Origin: Archangium primigenium
Lineage (GTDB): Bacteria; Myxococcota; Myxococcia; Myxococcales; Myxococcaceae
NCBI RefSeq assembly: GCF_016904885.1
Contig: NZ_JADWYI010000001.1
Location: forward strand, 5,208,001-5,272,000
DNA: 64,000 bases
Direction of reading: 5' to 3'
The notes under the pieces are model-generated. The model was not told the origin of the DNA. It made no database searches and was given only the letters and a program-made list of their open reading frames with translations. Each line of letters starts with the position of its first letter. The first letter of the stretch is position 1. Positions 1-8,426 of the stretch are shown one piece after another. The position numbers and the translations under genes were made by a program.

Positions 1-5
1 CACCC

Positions 6-27
6 ATGTATGTCCAATGTATGTCCA
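6..27. repeat. tandem 11-bp direct repeat at window edge
   Basis: ATGTATGTCCA occurs twice back to back, at 6-16 and 17-27, without mismatch. It lies outside any gene I can support. The start of the window hides what follows on the left, so whether this is an operator for a neighbouring gene is only a guess. Positions 28-122 hold no recognisable gene. Confidence 0.5.
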
Positions 28-122
28 GGGGGGAGGAGCGAACCACAAACACGCCTGTGATTGCACTCCGTCCCCGGGGCCGGCATCCCATGGCTGATGA
101 ATATTCCGCCCGGGATGTTTTT

Positions 123-449
123 CTATCGGCCGGGCAGGACCGCGTCCTGGATCCACCGCAAATACGGCGGGTGGCCCTCGGCCACGTCCACGCGGAGCAC
201 CTCCGGGCACTCATAAGGGTGGAGCGCGACCACGCGCGCGCGCAGAGCCTCGAAGCGCGGGGCCCAGGACTTGAGCAGGAGCAGGACCTCGGGCTCGTCG
301 TGCACGCGACCCTCCCACCGATAGATGGAGCGCACGCCGGGGAGGATGTTGCCGCAGGCGGCGAGGCCCTCCTCCACCAGCGTCCGCGCGAGCTCCGCCG
401 CCTTGTCGGCCGTGGGCGCCGTCACGAACACGAGGATGGCCTCGGTCAT
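123..449 (-). CDS. cutA: CutA-family divalent-cation tolerance protein
   Basis: This 108-residue protein has the usual CutA length. It carries the family signatures: an N-terminal beta strand ending FVTAPT, the ACGNILPGVRSIYRWEG block (residues 31-47) with Cys32, and HPYECPE (77-83) near the C terminus. CutA proteins form small trimeric cytosolic assemblies with a ferredoxin-like fold and are linked to copper and other divalent-metal tolerance, although their biochemical role is unsettled. The ATG at 449 overlaps the stop of the upstream acyl-CoA-dehydrogenase-like gene by 4 nt (ATGA), so the two are translationally coupled. The reading frame stays open far upstream, but only this start gives a normal CutA. 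Confidence 0.93.
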   Translation of the reverse strand: MTEAILVFVTAPTADKAAELARTLVEEGLAACGNILPGVRSIYRWEGRVHDEPEVLLLLKSWAPRFEALRARVVALHPYECPEVLRVDVAEGHPPYLRWIQDAVLPGR

Positions 450-1531
450 GGCGCGCGCGGTCCGTTGAGGCCGAGCAGCTGCTTGCCCAGGAAGTCCCGG
501 ATGACCGCCGAGGACCACGCCATCAGGGGCCCGCTCATGGCGTCGCGCACGTAGCGCTCGATGGGGTGGGTGCGCAGGTAGCCCGAGCCTCCCGCGAGCT
601 CCAGGGCGGCGGTGGAGATGGCGATGGCCGCCTCGTTGGCCACCACCTTGGCCTGCATCTGCAGCAGGGGGGCGACGGGCTCCTTCTGATCCGTGGCGAG
701 CAGGGAGCGCTCGGCCAGGGCCCGTGCCGCCTCCAGGCGGATGCTCATGTCCGCCACGGAGAACTGGATCCACTGCATCTCCGCCAGGGGCCGGTCCTGG
801 GGCGGCAGCCGGCGCGTGCGCGCGTACTCCAGCGCGAAGGCGAGGCTCGCCTCGGCGATGCCGATGGAAATCCACGGCAGGCCCACGGAGATGGCGCTGG
901 GGGCGGTGGGATCCAATTGGAGCCGGCGCGACTCGGGCAGCAGCGTGTCCCGCAGGTGCAGCAACTGGCTGCGCGTGGCGCGCATGCCCATGGAGTCCCA
1001 GATGTCCTCCACCCGGATGGAGTCATCCTTGTCGATGAGGAAGAAGCCGGGCTGCCCGTCACACACCGCGTTGGTCACCAGGTAGCGCGCCCGATCACAC
1101 CCCGACACGAAGCGCTTGGCGCCCGACAGCCGCCAGCCCCCCTCCACCCGACGCGCCTCCTGCTGGGGCATCAGGAAGAGGTTGCCGCTGGTGGGCTCGG
1201 ACAGGGCGTTGCCAAACCACGCCCCCGCGCGGAACTGGGCCTCGAAGTGCGCCACCTGATCCTTCTGGGGCAGCGCGAGGAAGGTGATGGCCGTGCCCTG
1301 GTGCATCAGCCACGCCGTCCCGAAGGACGCATTGCCCCGGGACAGCGTGCCCACGATCCGCCCGAACGTCCGCCACGAGCACCCATCCAGCAGCGCCGTG
1401 TTGAGCGGCGAGCGGATGATGGCCTCGAACCCCTCGTCCGGAAATGAACCCTCCCGGTCATGCTCGGCGGCCTTTTCCGCCAACAACCCACTCAACCGCT
1501 CCGCTTCTTGCAGGAGATCCGCTTCTGTCAT
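446..1531 (-). CDS. acyl-CoA dehydrogenase-like flavoprotein
   Basis: The 361-residue protein has the acyl-CoA dehydrogenase order: an N-terminal helical domain, a middle beta domain containing NALSEPTSGN and later WDSMGMRATRSQ, and a C-terminal helical bundle ending in ALELAGGSGYLRTHPIERYVRD. These are FAD-binding segments of the superfamily. The usual catalytic-Glu contexts of MCAD or IVD are not evident, so it may instead belong to the related flavin monooxygenases (DszC-like) or use another base. It is cytosolic. It is coupled to cutA by a 4-nt overlap and is divergent from a TetR gene with a palindromic operator in the shared promoter region, so control by that regulator is likely. The substrate cannot be read from the sequence. 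Confidence 0.85.
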   Translation of the reverse strand: MTEADLLQEAERLSGLLAEKAAEHDREGSFPDEGFEAIIRSPLNTALLDGCSWRTFGRIVGTLSRGNASFGTAWLMHQGTAITFLALPQKDQVAHFEAQFRAGAWFGNALSEPTSGNLFLMPQQEARRVEGGWRLSGAKRFVSGCDRARYLVTNAVCDGQPGFFLIDKDDSIRVEDIWDSMGMRATRSQLLHLRDTLLPESRRLQLDPTAPSAISVGLPWISIGIAEASLAFALEYARTRRLPPQDRPLAEMQWIQFSVADMSIRLEAARALAERSLLATDQKEPVAPLLQMQAKVVANEAAIAISTAALELAGGSGYLRTHPIERYVRDAMSGPLMAWSSAVIRDFLGKQLLGLNGPRAP

Positions 1532-1666
1532 GGGCCCGAAGCCTAGTGGAAGTGCTCCACATGCGGCGGGGGCGTCCAGTCCGGGCGGTGAATTCTTCCG
1601 GGAGGTCGGTTTATCCGGGGTCGGGTTGTGCCACCTGTCCGGATTTGCTACTGCTCGGGGCCTGGG

Positions 1667-1690
1667 TTGATTGACTGTCCAGTCAATCAA
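1667..1690. promoter_or_regulatory. perfect 24-bp palindrome, probable TetR operator
   Basis: Two 11-bp arms, TTGATTGACTG and CAGTCAATCAA, flank a 2-bp TC centre and are exact inverted repeats. The site ends 15 bp before the tetR ATG and lies between two divergent genes, the typical place for an autoregulatory TetR operator. It stands out as AT-rich in very GC-rich surroundings. Binding by the adjacent regulator is inferred. Confidence 0.75.
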
Positions 1691-1705
1691 TGAACGGAGC
1701 GTGTC

Positions 1706-2299
1706 ATGAGTCCTCGCCTGGCGGTGCGGGTGGAGCAGCTTCGGGAGGAGCGGCGGCGGGACGTGCTGCGCGCGGCCCGGAAGGTGTTCGCGCGCCGGGG
1801 GTTCGTGGCGGCGAAGATCTCCGACATCGCGTCCGCCGCGGGCATCAGCCACGGCCTGGTGCACCACTACTTCCCCACGAAGGAAGCGCTCTTCGTCGCC
1901 GTCATCGACGACTCCATCCAGGGCTGGGAGGCGCTGATCGCCACGGCGCATGCCCGGCCCCAGTCCGCCTGGGAGCGGCTCGTGGAGGTGTGCGCCGCCA
2001 TGGGCGAGCACTCGGAGGCGGCGGGAGAGCACCTGCTCATCATCGTGCACGCCTCCATGGGCGAGGGCGCGCCGGCGCCGGTGCGCGAGGCGCTGGAGCG
2101 ACTGGAGCAGCGGGTCCACGCGCCCCTGTCGGAGCTCATCGAGGCGGCGCAGCGCGCGGGAGAGGCCACCGCGGGCCCCCCCGGAGAGCTCGCGCGCGCC
2201 TGGATGGCGGTGTCCCAGGGGCTCGCCATCAGCCAAGCCTTGCACCCGGACCGGGCCCGGCCACCGCTCGCCATGGTGTTGCGCCTGCTCAAGGCGTGA
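1706..2299 (+). CDS. TetR-family transcriptional regulator
   Basis: The protein has 197 residues. Its N-terminal DNA-binding domain (about residues 12-65) shows the TetR helix-turn-helix: a FARRGF entry, then ISDIASAAGISHGLVHHYF and the PTKEALF segment. The C-terminal ligand domain is divergent, as is normal for the family. It probably represses itself and the divergent acyl-CoA-dehydrogenase/cutA pair through the 24-bp palindrome just upstream. It may also affect the ferredoxin/P450 pair that follows on the same strand after 58 nt. The effector is unknown; fatty-acyl or xenobiotic ligands would suit the neighbours. Confidence 0.92.
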   Translation: MSPRLAVRVEQLREERRRDVLRAARKVFARRGFVAAKISDIASAAGISHGLVHHYFPTKEALFVAVIDDSIQGWEALIATAHARPQSAWERLVEVCAAMGEHSEAAGEHLLIIVHASMGEGAPAPVREALERLEQRVHAPLSELIEAAQRAGEATAGPPGELARAWMAVSQGLAISQALHPDRARPPLAMVLRLLKA

Positions 2300-2357
2300 C
2301 GCCCCCCACAGGTTTGGACGTTCCACCCCGTATCAATGAGCTGCGAAGGAGCTGCGC

Positions 2358-2552
2358 ATGAAGATCGTGGTCGATTGGGGCCGCTGCGAGGCCAATGGCG
2401 TCTGTGTTCGCGAGGCCCCGGATGTCTTCGAATTGAATGACAAGGATGAGCTGCAGGTGCTCTCCGAGACCGTCTCCCCGGGGGCGCGCGCCCGGGTGGA
2501 CAAGGCCATCTACGGTTGCCCCAAGCAGGCGTTGTCGCTGTCCGAGGAGTGA
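2358..2552 (+). CDS. 3Fe-4S ferredoxin, P450 redox partner
   Basis: This 64-residue acidic protein has cysteines at 10, 16 and 54 (spacing C-x5-C then C-P). That is the pattern of bacterial 3Fe-4S ferredoxins in which the second cysteine of a 4Fe-4S motif is replaced. Such proteins pass electrons to class I cytochromes P450. The P450 gene starts 54 nt downstream. A clear ribosome site (GAAGGAG) precedes the ATG. No ferredoxin reductase gene is adjacent, so the reductase must be encoded elsewhere. Confidence 0.93.
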   Translation: MKIVVDWGRCEANGVCVREAPDVFELNDKDELQVLSETVSPGARARVDKAIYGCPKQALSLSEE

Positions 2553-2606
2553 CGTTTTTCCCCCCGCCTTTTTTCCCCTTTTTCGTTTGTCAGAAGGAGT
2601 TGAACC

Positions 2607-3830
2607 ATGTCGCCCACCGTGTCCTTCGCCCCGAACGCGCCCGGCTACGACGTCGATCCCTATCCCGTCCTGGAGGCGCTGCGCACCCAGGCCCCCGTGT
2701 CCTACTGGACGGAGGGCCGGGGCTGGCTCGTCACCCGCTACGAGGAGTCCGTCGCCGTGCTCCGGGACGCCAAGCGCTTCTCGCCCAACCGCGCCGAGTG
2801 GGAGTTCGCCCACCAGCTCGGCACCGCGGCGACCATCCCCGAGCTGGCGGAGCTCAACCGGGCGGGCCTCTTCGCGCTCTCCGGCGCGGATCACGCCCGG
2901 GTGCGCAAGCTCGTCAGCCCCGCGCTCACCCCGCGCGCCATCGAGCGGCTGCGGCCGGAGGTGCTGGCCATCGTCGATGAGCTCCTCGACGAGGCGGCGA
3001 GCCGGGGGACCATCAACGTCATCTCCGACATCGCGGACCGCATTCCCCCCCGGGTCATCGGCTCCATGCTGAAGATCGCCAAGGGCCGCGAGGCGCTGTT
3101 CACCCGGTTCACCGAGGCGTCGGTGAAGAGCTTCCTGCCGGGCCTGGTGCGCCCCGAGGACGTGCCCGCCATGCGGGTGGACGTGCAGGAGGGCATCGCC
3201 CTGGTGCGCGAGACGATCGAGGATCGGCGCCACCACCCGCTGCCCGACGACATCCTCACCACGCTCATCCAGACGGAGGAGCAGGGCGACCGGCTCAGCA
3301 CGCCGGAGCTGCTGTCGCTCGTGTCCGCGCTCATCGTGGGCGGGTTCGAGACGACCATCCACCTCATCGGCTTCGCGCTCTACAACCTGCTCAAGCGGCC
3401 CGCGCTGCTCGCCCAGGTCCAGGCCGAGCCGGAGCTCATCAAGGGCACCATCGAGGAGGTGCTGCGCCACGACAACTTCGGCAAGGTGGGCATCGCCCGC
3501 TACGCGCTCGAGGACGTGGAGCTGGGCGGCGCGCACATCAAGAAGGGGCAGATGCTCCTGCTCATGCTCAACAGCGCGCTGCGCGACGAGGCCGCCTTCC
3601 CCCAGGCGGACGTGTTCGACGTGCGCCGCAACACCAACGCGAGCATCGCCTTCGGCCACGGGCTGCACTTCTGCCTCGGCGCGAACCTGGCGCGGCTGGA
3701 GCTGCAACTCGTGGTGGGACGCATCCTCGAGCGCTTCCCGACGATCCAGCTCGTCCGGGAGCCCTCGTTCGGGCCCCATCCCGTCATCCGGAAGATGGAG
3801 TCGCTCGAGGTGAAGCTCAACGCCCGCTAG
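2607..3830 (+). CDS. cytochrome P450 (bacterial soluble class)
   Basis: The 407-residue protein has no membrane anchor, as expected for a bacterial P450. The oxygen-binding I-helix reads GGFETT (245-250), the K-helix ExxR is E284-R287, and the heme loop FGHGLHFCLGANLAR places the axial Cys at 356. These give a monooxygenase assignment with high confidence, but not the substrate. AGAAGGAG precedes the ATG at good spacing. The preceding ferredoxin gene is the likely electron donor. The pair could act on a fatty acid, terpene or natural-product scaffold; no biosynthetic cluster is visible here. Confidence 0.96.
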   Translation: MSPTVSFAPNAPGYDVDPYPVLEALRTQAPVSYWTEGRGWLVTRYEESVAVLRDAKRFSPNRAEWEFAHQLGTAATIPELAELNRAGLFALSGADHARVRKLVSPALTPRAIERLRPEVLAIVDELLDEAASRGTINVISDIADRIPPRVIGSMLKIAKGREALFTRFTEASVKSFLPGLVRPEDVPAMRVDVQEGIALVRETIEDRRHHPLPDDILTTLIQTEEQGDRLSTPELLSLVSALIVGGFETTIHLIGFALYNLLKRPALLAQVQAEPELIKGTIEEVLRHDNFGKVGIARYALEDVELGGAHIKKGQMLLLMLNSALRDEAAFPQADVFDVRRNTNASIAFGHGLHFCLGANLARLELQLVVGRILERFPTIQLVREPSFGPHPVIRKMESLEVKLNAR

Positions 3831-3839
3831 TCCCTTCGG

Positions 3840-3870
3840 CCCGGACCGTCTCTCCCCGAGGCGGTCCGGG
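3840..3870. terminator. hairpin between convergent genes
   Basis: CCCGGACCG (3840-3848) and CGGTCCGGG (3862-3870) are exact 9-bp inverted arms around a 13-nt loop. The hairpin sits between the stop codons of the P450 and the oppositely oriented glycoside hydrolase. No T-run follows on either side, so terminator function is inferred from position and stem strength. Confidence 0.6.
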
Positions 3871-3879
3871 CGCGGGGGC

Positions 3880-5223
3880 TCAGGGCACGGTGTCCTTGCG
3901 CGGCACGGAGGCGCCGCGCAGGCTCGTCACCTTGGCGTTGACGGCGTTGGTGTCCAGGTACGTGTCCTTGGCGAAGTACACCCAGTCCACGTCCTCGTAG
4001 TAGGTGCGCGCCTCGCCGGCGGGGCCCAGCTCGATGAACCACATCTGGAAGTCGAGGAACTGGTTGATGATGGGGGCGTACCAGGCCGGGTGGTTGGCCC
4101 GCTCCACGCCGTCGATGTGGTAGACGTTGCCCGAGGGCGAGGTGTGCAGCACGAGCGTGTGCCAGCCGTCGTGGCTGTAGCTGAGCTTGCGCTCGGGGCT
4201 GCCCTTGATGTTCCGGTCGAACGACGTGAGGAACATGGTGGGCGTGTTGCCCTGGCCCCAGCCGCCGTTGGGCAGGTACTCGTAGTCCTGCTCCGAGTAG
4301 TTGGGATCGCCGTAGGGCGCGATGGCGAAGAAGGTCTCCACGTACTTGTCGCCGAAGACGCGCGGGCCGGACAGCGTCGTGTCGCGGAAGCGGATGCGCG
4401 TGGCGTAGGTGCCGTACTTGAACTTCTGTGCCCGGGAGATGACCTCCGTGTGCGTGGTGCCCGCCGAGGTGCCGTTGGTGCCCGCCTTGAGGCGCAAGAG
4501 CCGATCCGAGCCGTCGGTCACGAAGGACACGTTGCCCGCGGTCCACGTCGCGCCGCTCACGCCAGGGGGGCCCGCGTACGTGCGCACGTTCCAGAGGTTG
4601 GTGAACGCCGACTCGCCCGTGCCGTTGTAGGTGAAGTCGTCGAAGAACTCCGCGCCCACCGTGGGCGGCGGCTGGGTGCTGCCCGAGGGCGGCGTGCCCC
4701 CGCGCAGGCCGGAGAGCGCCGCCGAGCCCACGTCGTGCACGGTGATCTTGCTCCAGGCGGTGGGCGCCGTCACGTTGCCGTACGAGTAGTCATCCGCCTC
4801 GTTGACGTTGGTGCCACCAAAGGTGATGCCCAGGTCGATGGGGCCGCTCGTGGCGCCCGCCGCCAGGCTGCCCGCGGCGTCGTTGAAGCGGATCTCCACG
4901 TACTGGTCCGCGTTGGTGGCGGACACGCTCGCCGTCGTCAGCGACAGGGCGGAGCAGTCCGGCGAGTTCCACCACCAGCACGCGGGCGTCGGCGTGGCGC
5001 CGTTCTTCGTGAACCAATAGCGCACCACCACGTTCTTGAGCGGGATGGCCGCCCCGGTGTTGTTGCGCAGCTGGATGCCCGCCTCGATGATGTTGTCGTT
5101 GGGCGCCGCGGCGTTGTAGTTCTGGTACTGCACGGTGAAGTCCGCCGTTCCGGCGAGACTCTCGCTCAGGGGCACCACCAGCGAGACCGCCGCCAGCAGG
5201 CCCTGCTTCCAGGTCGTCTTCAT
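3880..5223 (-). CDS. secreted CBM3-GH16-like glycoside hydrolase
   Basis: The 447-residue protein starts with a Sec signal peptide (about 1-24). Residues about 26-165 resemble a family 3 carbohydrate-binding module: beta-strand pattern, NNTGAAIPLKNVVVRYWF, and the closing SYGNV...W segment. A Pro/Ser/Thr linker (about 177-189) leads to a beta-jelly-roll domain with E311-x-D313-x-E315 (SEQDYEYLPNGG). This matches the GH16 catalytic ExDxE pattern, in which the two Glu act as nucleophile and acid/base. It probably hydrolyses a beta-glucan or related polysaccharide outside the cell. It stands alone, converging on the P450 gene. The GH16 assignment rests on the active-site motif and fold pattern. 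Confidence 0.82.
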   Translation of the reverse strand: MKTTWKQGLLAAVSLVVPLSESLAGTADFTVQYQNYNAAAPNDNIIEAGIQLRNNTGAAIPLKNVVVRYWFTKNGATPTPACWWWNSPDCSALSLTTASVSATNADQYVEIRFNDAAGSLAAGATSGPIDLGITFGGTNVNEADDYSYGNVTAPTAWSKITVHDVGSAALSGLRGGTPPSGSTQPPPTVGAEFFDDFTYNGTGESAFTNLWNVRTYAGPPGVSGATWTAGNVSFVTDGSDRLLRLKAGTNGTSAGTTHTEVISRAQKFKYGTYATRIRFRDTTLSGPRVFGDKYVETFFAIAPYGDPNYSEQDYEYLPNGGWGQGNTPTMFLTSFDRNIKGSPERKLSYSHDGWHTLVLHTSPSGNVYHIDGVERANHPAWYAPIINQFLDFQMWFIELGPAGEARTYYEDVDWVYFAKDTYLDTNAVNAKVTSLRGASVPRKDTVP

Positions 5224-5437
5224 GGTTCAGGGCTCCTTGTCCCGCGAGGCGGGGGCCTCTTCCGGGAACGTGTTCAGGACAGACAAGAGCCCTTAACCGA
5301 TTTAATCGGGTTTTTCCACGATGTCGGTTTGATGTCTCGTTTTTCCGAGCGCCGAGAATCCGGGGGGGCGGACGCGGAGTGTGACCCGACTCCCCGCGCG
5401 CCGAAATACGGAAAGCGAGGACATCATGTGAGCTACC

Positions 5438-6304
5438 ATGTGTTCGCGAATGAACACCGACCACTTCTTCACCACGGGCCAGCTCCACGTCAGCCGGGGC
5501 GAGCCCTGCGAGGACTACGCCTTGTCGGGCGCGTTCGACACGGACACGGTCTACGGCGCGGTGTCGGATGGGTGCTCGGGGATGGAGGCCCACACCGACG
5601 TGGGCGCCCGGGCCATCTGCTTCGCCTTCCAGAAGGCGCTGCGGCCGCGCAGCCGCGAGCCCCTGCAGGCCTTCGGGCCGGCCTTCTTCCCGGCGTTGAA
5701 GGGCGAGTTCCAGGCCAATCACATCTCATCGGATCGGCAGGACTACTTCGCCTCGCTGGTGGGCTTCGTGGCCAACCCCCGGGAAGCGGCCATCTACCTC
5801 TTCGGCAGTGGCGCCTACGTGCTGCGCTACGCGGATGGCCGCCACAAGGTCGTCTGGTTCGAGTGGGACGGCAACGCGCCCTTCTACCTCAACTACTGCC
5901 TGCACGAGGATCTGTACCGGGAATACGTCGGCGACATCCAGAAGGGCATCGACGATCCCGCGCACGAGCACTTCATCGTGTTCCGGGTCGCGGAGGATGG
6001 ACGCATCCGGGTGCTGGAGTCGGGCTCGCTGCGGCACGAGTTCGATTCGCTCGAGCAGGGCCATGTGGCGTGCTTCCGTCCCGTGGACGAGGGCATCGAG
6101 GCCATGGCGGTGATCACCGACGGCATCTTCAAGATGGGCCAGGTGCAGGCCCCGGAGGTCGTCCGGGAGCTGCTCACCTTCGAGGAGCGCCGCGGGGGGT
6201 TCGTCAAACGTCGGTTGACCCAGGTGCTGGAGGCCTTCGCCCAGCAGGGCAGCCTCCCGCGCGATGACCTCGGCATCGCCTGTGTCTGGTTCGGCGCCGA
6301 GTAG
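5438..6304 (+). CDS. PP2C-like (PPM family) Ser/Thr phosphatase
   Basis: The roughly 288-residue protein opens with a PPM-type N terminus: GxxHxSRGEPCEDYAL, where the Asp follows the conserved Glu, then YGAVSDGCSGMEAHTDVGAR, matching the metal-binding VxDGxGG region. A later AVITDGIFKMG segment matches the metal-binding VLxTDG motif. The GG of the second motif is replaced by CSG, so it is a divergent member. It could reverse protein phosphorylation by kinases such as the one at 17.3 kb. Two starts are possible, 5438 (MCSR) and 5450 (MNTDHFF), and neither has a strong ribosome site. The zinc-ribbon gene begins 16 nt after its stop, so the two probably share a transcript. Confidence 0.72.
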   Translation: MCSRMNTDHFFTTGQLHVSRGEPCEDYALSGAFDTDTVYGAVSDGCSGMEAHTDVGARAICFAFQKALRPRSREPLQAFGPAFFPALKGEFQANHISSDRQDYFASLVGFVANPREAAIYLFGSGAYVLRYADGRHKVVWFEWDGNAPFYLNYCLHEDLYREYVGDIQKGIDDPAHEHFIVFRVAEDGRIRVLESGSLRHEFDSLEQGHVACFRPVDEGIEAMAVITDGIFKMGQVQAPEVVRELLTFEERRGGFVKRRLTQVLEAFAQQGSLPRDDLGIACVWFGAE

Positions 6305-6320
6305 ATTAGGCTGCGCGCCC

Positions 6321-6923
6321 ATGAAGGCCGAGAACCGCTGTCCCCACTGCACCCAACCGCTCCACTCCTTCCAGGTCACCAGCCCGGTGGGCACCGAGGT
6401 GGAGCTGCGCGCCTGTGGCCCCTGCGGCAAGGTGTGGGCGCCCGGAGGGCACCTCCAGCGCGCGTTTGGCACCAAGGCCCAGCACCACATGGTGGGCGGC
6501 TCCACGTCCCACTCGTGCGTGGAGTGCCGCATCCTCCTGACGCCCTCGACCCTGGGCTCGGGGGCCACGGCCGAGGTGTGCTCGGCGTGTCAGGGCCTGT
6601 TCCTCGACGCGACGGAGCTGACCGCGCTCGGGATCGCCCGTCAGGCGCCGCCGCCGGCCCTTCCCGTCATCCGCCCGCCGCCGCCCGTCGCGTCGCGGCG
6701 CGAGGTGCTGCTGGAGGTCGCCGGGCAGGAAGAAGAGGACGACGAGGTCGACGAGGAGGAGGAAGTGACGCCCGTGCCCTCCGTGGTGGTGCGACACGAG
6801 CCCCCCGAGCCCGGGACCTTCACGTGCGTGGAGTGTGGCCAGCGCAAGCTCCTGCGTGAGGGGCAGGCGCTGCGCGACGGGCTGGCCTGCCGCGACTGCA
6901 TGAAGGCCCGCGCCCGGGGCTGA
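6321..6923 (+). CDS. protein with three CxxC-CxxC zinc ribbons
   Basis: This 200-residue soluble protein carries three separate zinc-ribbon knuckle pairs: C7/C10 with C32/C35, C66/C69 with C87/C90, and C169/C172 with C190/C193. The middle one resembles the zf-TFIIB family (CSACQGLFLDATEL). A proline-rich stretch (about 109-123) and an acidic stretch (about 136-149) separate ribbons two and three. Function is unknown. The layout suggests a nucleic-acid-binding or scaffold protein. It follows the phosphatase gene closely and may act with it. Confidence 0.8.
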   Translation: MKAENRCPHCTQPLHSFQVTSPVGTEVELRACGPCGKVWAPGGHLQRAFGTKAQHHMVGGSTSHSCVECRILLTPSTLGSGATAEVCSACQGLFLDATELTALGIARQAPPPALPVIRPPPPVASRREVLLEVAGQEEEDDEVDEEEEVTPVPSVVVRHEPPEPGTFTCVECGQRKLLREGQALRDGLACRDCMKARARG

Positions 6924-6938
6924 CCCGGGCGGGGTGGC

Positions 6939-8426
6939 TCAGCCGATGATCATGTCCTCGCGCTCCAGCTTGCCCTCCTGGAAGCGGCGCAGGCTGAAGC
7001 GGGTGAAGAGCTCGTCGGACGCGCCCGACGTCATCCACGCCGCCATGCGCTCGGACACCGCGGGCGCCATCATGAAGCCGTGGCCCACGAAGCCCGAGAG
7101 CTGGAGCATGTTCTCCAGGCCCGGCGTGCGGCCCAGCACGGGGCTGTTGTCCGGCGTCACGTCGTAGCAGCCCGCCCACTGCCGCAGCACCTTCACGTGC
7201 CCCAGGTTCGGCAACTGCTCGGTGAGCGCCCGCGCGAAGCGCGACACGAAGCGCAGCGTGGAGCCCATGTTCAGCCCCGCGGGCTCCAGCGCATCGCCCA
7301 TGCCGCCGACGATCTCCCCGCGCATGGACTGGCTGAAGTACAGCCCCGAGTCCAGCACCGACACCAGCGGGCCCAGGAAGGGCTTGAGCGGCTCGGTGCT
7401 GAGGATCTCGTGGCGGTGCGGCTCGTTGGGCAGCTTCACGCCCGCGAGCTTCGCGACCTCCGGGCTCCACGCGCCCGAGGCCACCACCACCGTGTCGCAC
7501 GCGATGTCGCCCCGGTCCGTCTTCACCTTGCGCACGAGGCCGTCGGACTGCTCGAAGCCCGTGACGGTGGTGAACGTCTCCACGGCGATGCCCGCCTTGC
7601 GGCACGCATTGGCGTAGCCCCAGAGGAAGGGCCAGGGGAAGATGACGCCGTCCTGGGGGTTGTACGTGGCCGCCTGCGCGTCCTTGAGCGTGAGCCCGGG
7701 GACGATGTCCCGCGCCTCGTCCAGGGTGAGCAGGCGCGTGGGCACGCCGTGCTTGTTGTGCAGCGCCGCGTTGCGCTCCAGGCGCTGGGCCACCGCCTTC
7801 GTCTTCGCCATGAAGAGGTAGCCGCCCTGGCGCAGCCACACGTTGATGCCCATGTCGCGCGCGAAGCGGCCCATCAGCTCGATGGAGCGCTTGGCCAGCT
7901 CGATGTTGGCCGACGTGCCCCACTGCATGCGCACGCCGCCGCCGTTGCGTCCGGACGCGCCCGCGCACAGGTAGCCGCGCTCGAGCACCACCACGTCCTT
8001 CTCGCCGCGCAGCGACAGGTTGTACGCGAGCGCCAGGCCCAGGATGCCGCCGCCGATGATGACCACCTTGGCCTTCTTGGGCACGGGGGCCTCGGGCCGC
8101 AGCACGGGCGGAAAGACGCTCATCTCCTCGAACATGCCGCCCACGGGCGCCTGGGTCTCGTCCACCGGCAGCGACGCGAGGACGGACAGCTCCGTGGGGT
8201 AGAGCGGCGGCCGGGGCGTGAAGGGCAAGAGGCCCTCGGGCTTCTGCGCCTTGTCCTTGGCGAGCAGCGCCGCCACCGCCGACAGGCAGCTCTTGCCCTG
8301 GCACACGCCGGTGCCAAAGCCCGTGAAGCGCTTGACGGACTCCACGTCGCGAAAGCCCTTGGCGACCGCGTGACGGATGTCGTCCACCGTCACGTCCTCG
8401 CACGAGCACACCATCTGCTTGCTCAT
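6939..8426 (-). CDS. BFD-[2Fe-2S]/FAD-dependent amine oxidoreductase fusion
   Basis: The protein has 495 residues. The first ~55 form a bacterioferritin-associated-ferredoxin-like [2Fe-2S] domain with C7, C9, C42 and C47. From about residue 121 a D-amino-acid-oxidase-type FAD domain begins (VVIIGGGILGLALAYNLS) and runs to the end, with the C-terminal FAD region near GFVGHGFMMAPAVSE. The DAO part resembles the catalytic subunit of HCN synthase (HcnC), dye-linked proline dehydrogenase and opine oxidase. In those systems the BFD domain usually sits on the other flavoprotein subunit. The gene overlaps its upstream partner by 4 nt, so the two products form a likely heteromeric amine or amino-acid dehydrogenase. 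The substrate is not determinable. Confidence 0.82.
   Translation of the reverse strand: MSKQMVCSCEDVTVDDIRHAVAKGFRDVESVKRFTGFGTGVCQGKSCLSAVAALLAKDKAQKPEGLLPFTPRPPLYPTELSVLASLPVDETQAPVGGMFEEMSVFPPVLRPEAPVPKKAKVVIIGGGILGLALAYNLSLRGEKDVVVLERGYLCAGASGRNGGGVRMQWGTSANIELAKRSIELMGRFARDMGINVWLRQGGYLFMAKTKAVAQRLERNAALHNKHGVPTRLLTLDEARDIVPGLTLKDAQAATYNPQDGVIFPWPFLWGYANACRKAGIAVETFTTVTGFEQSDGLVRKVKTDRGDIACDTVVVASGAWSPEVAKLAGVKLPNEPHRHEILSTEPLKPFLGPLVSVLDSGLYFSQSMRGEIVGGMGDALEPAGLNMGSTLRFVSRFARALTEQLPNLGHVKVLRQWAGCYDVTPDNSPVLGRTPGLENMLQLSGFVGHGFMMAPAVSERMAAWMTSGASDELFTRFSLRRFQEGKLEREDMIIG

Noticed and set aside
4090-6267. 725-codon plus-strand frame over the glycoside hydrolase and phosphatase
   Set aside because: It runs antisense to one gene and out of frame with the other, and has no recognisable domain.
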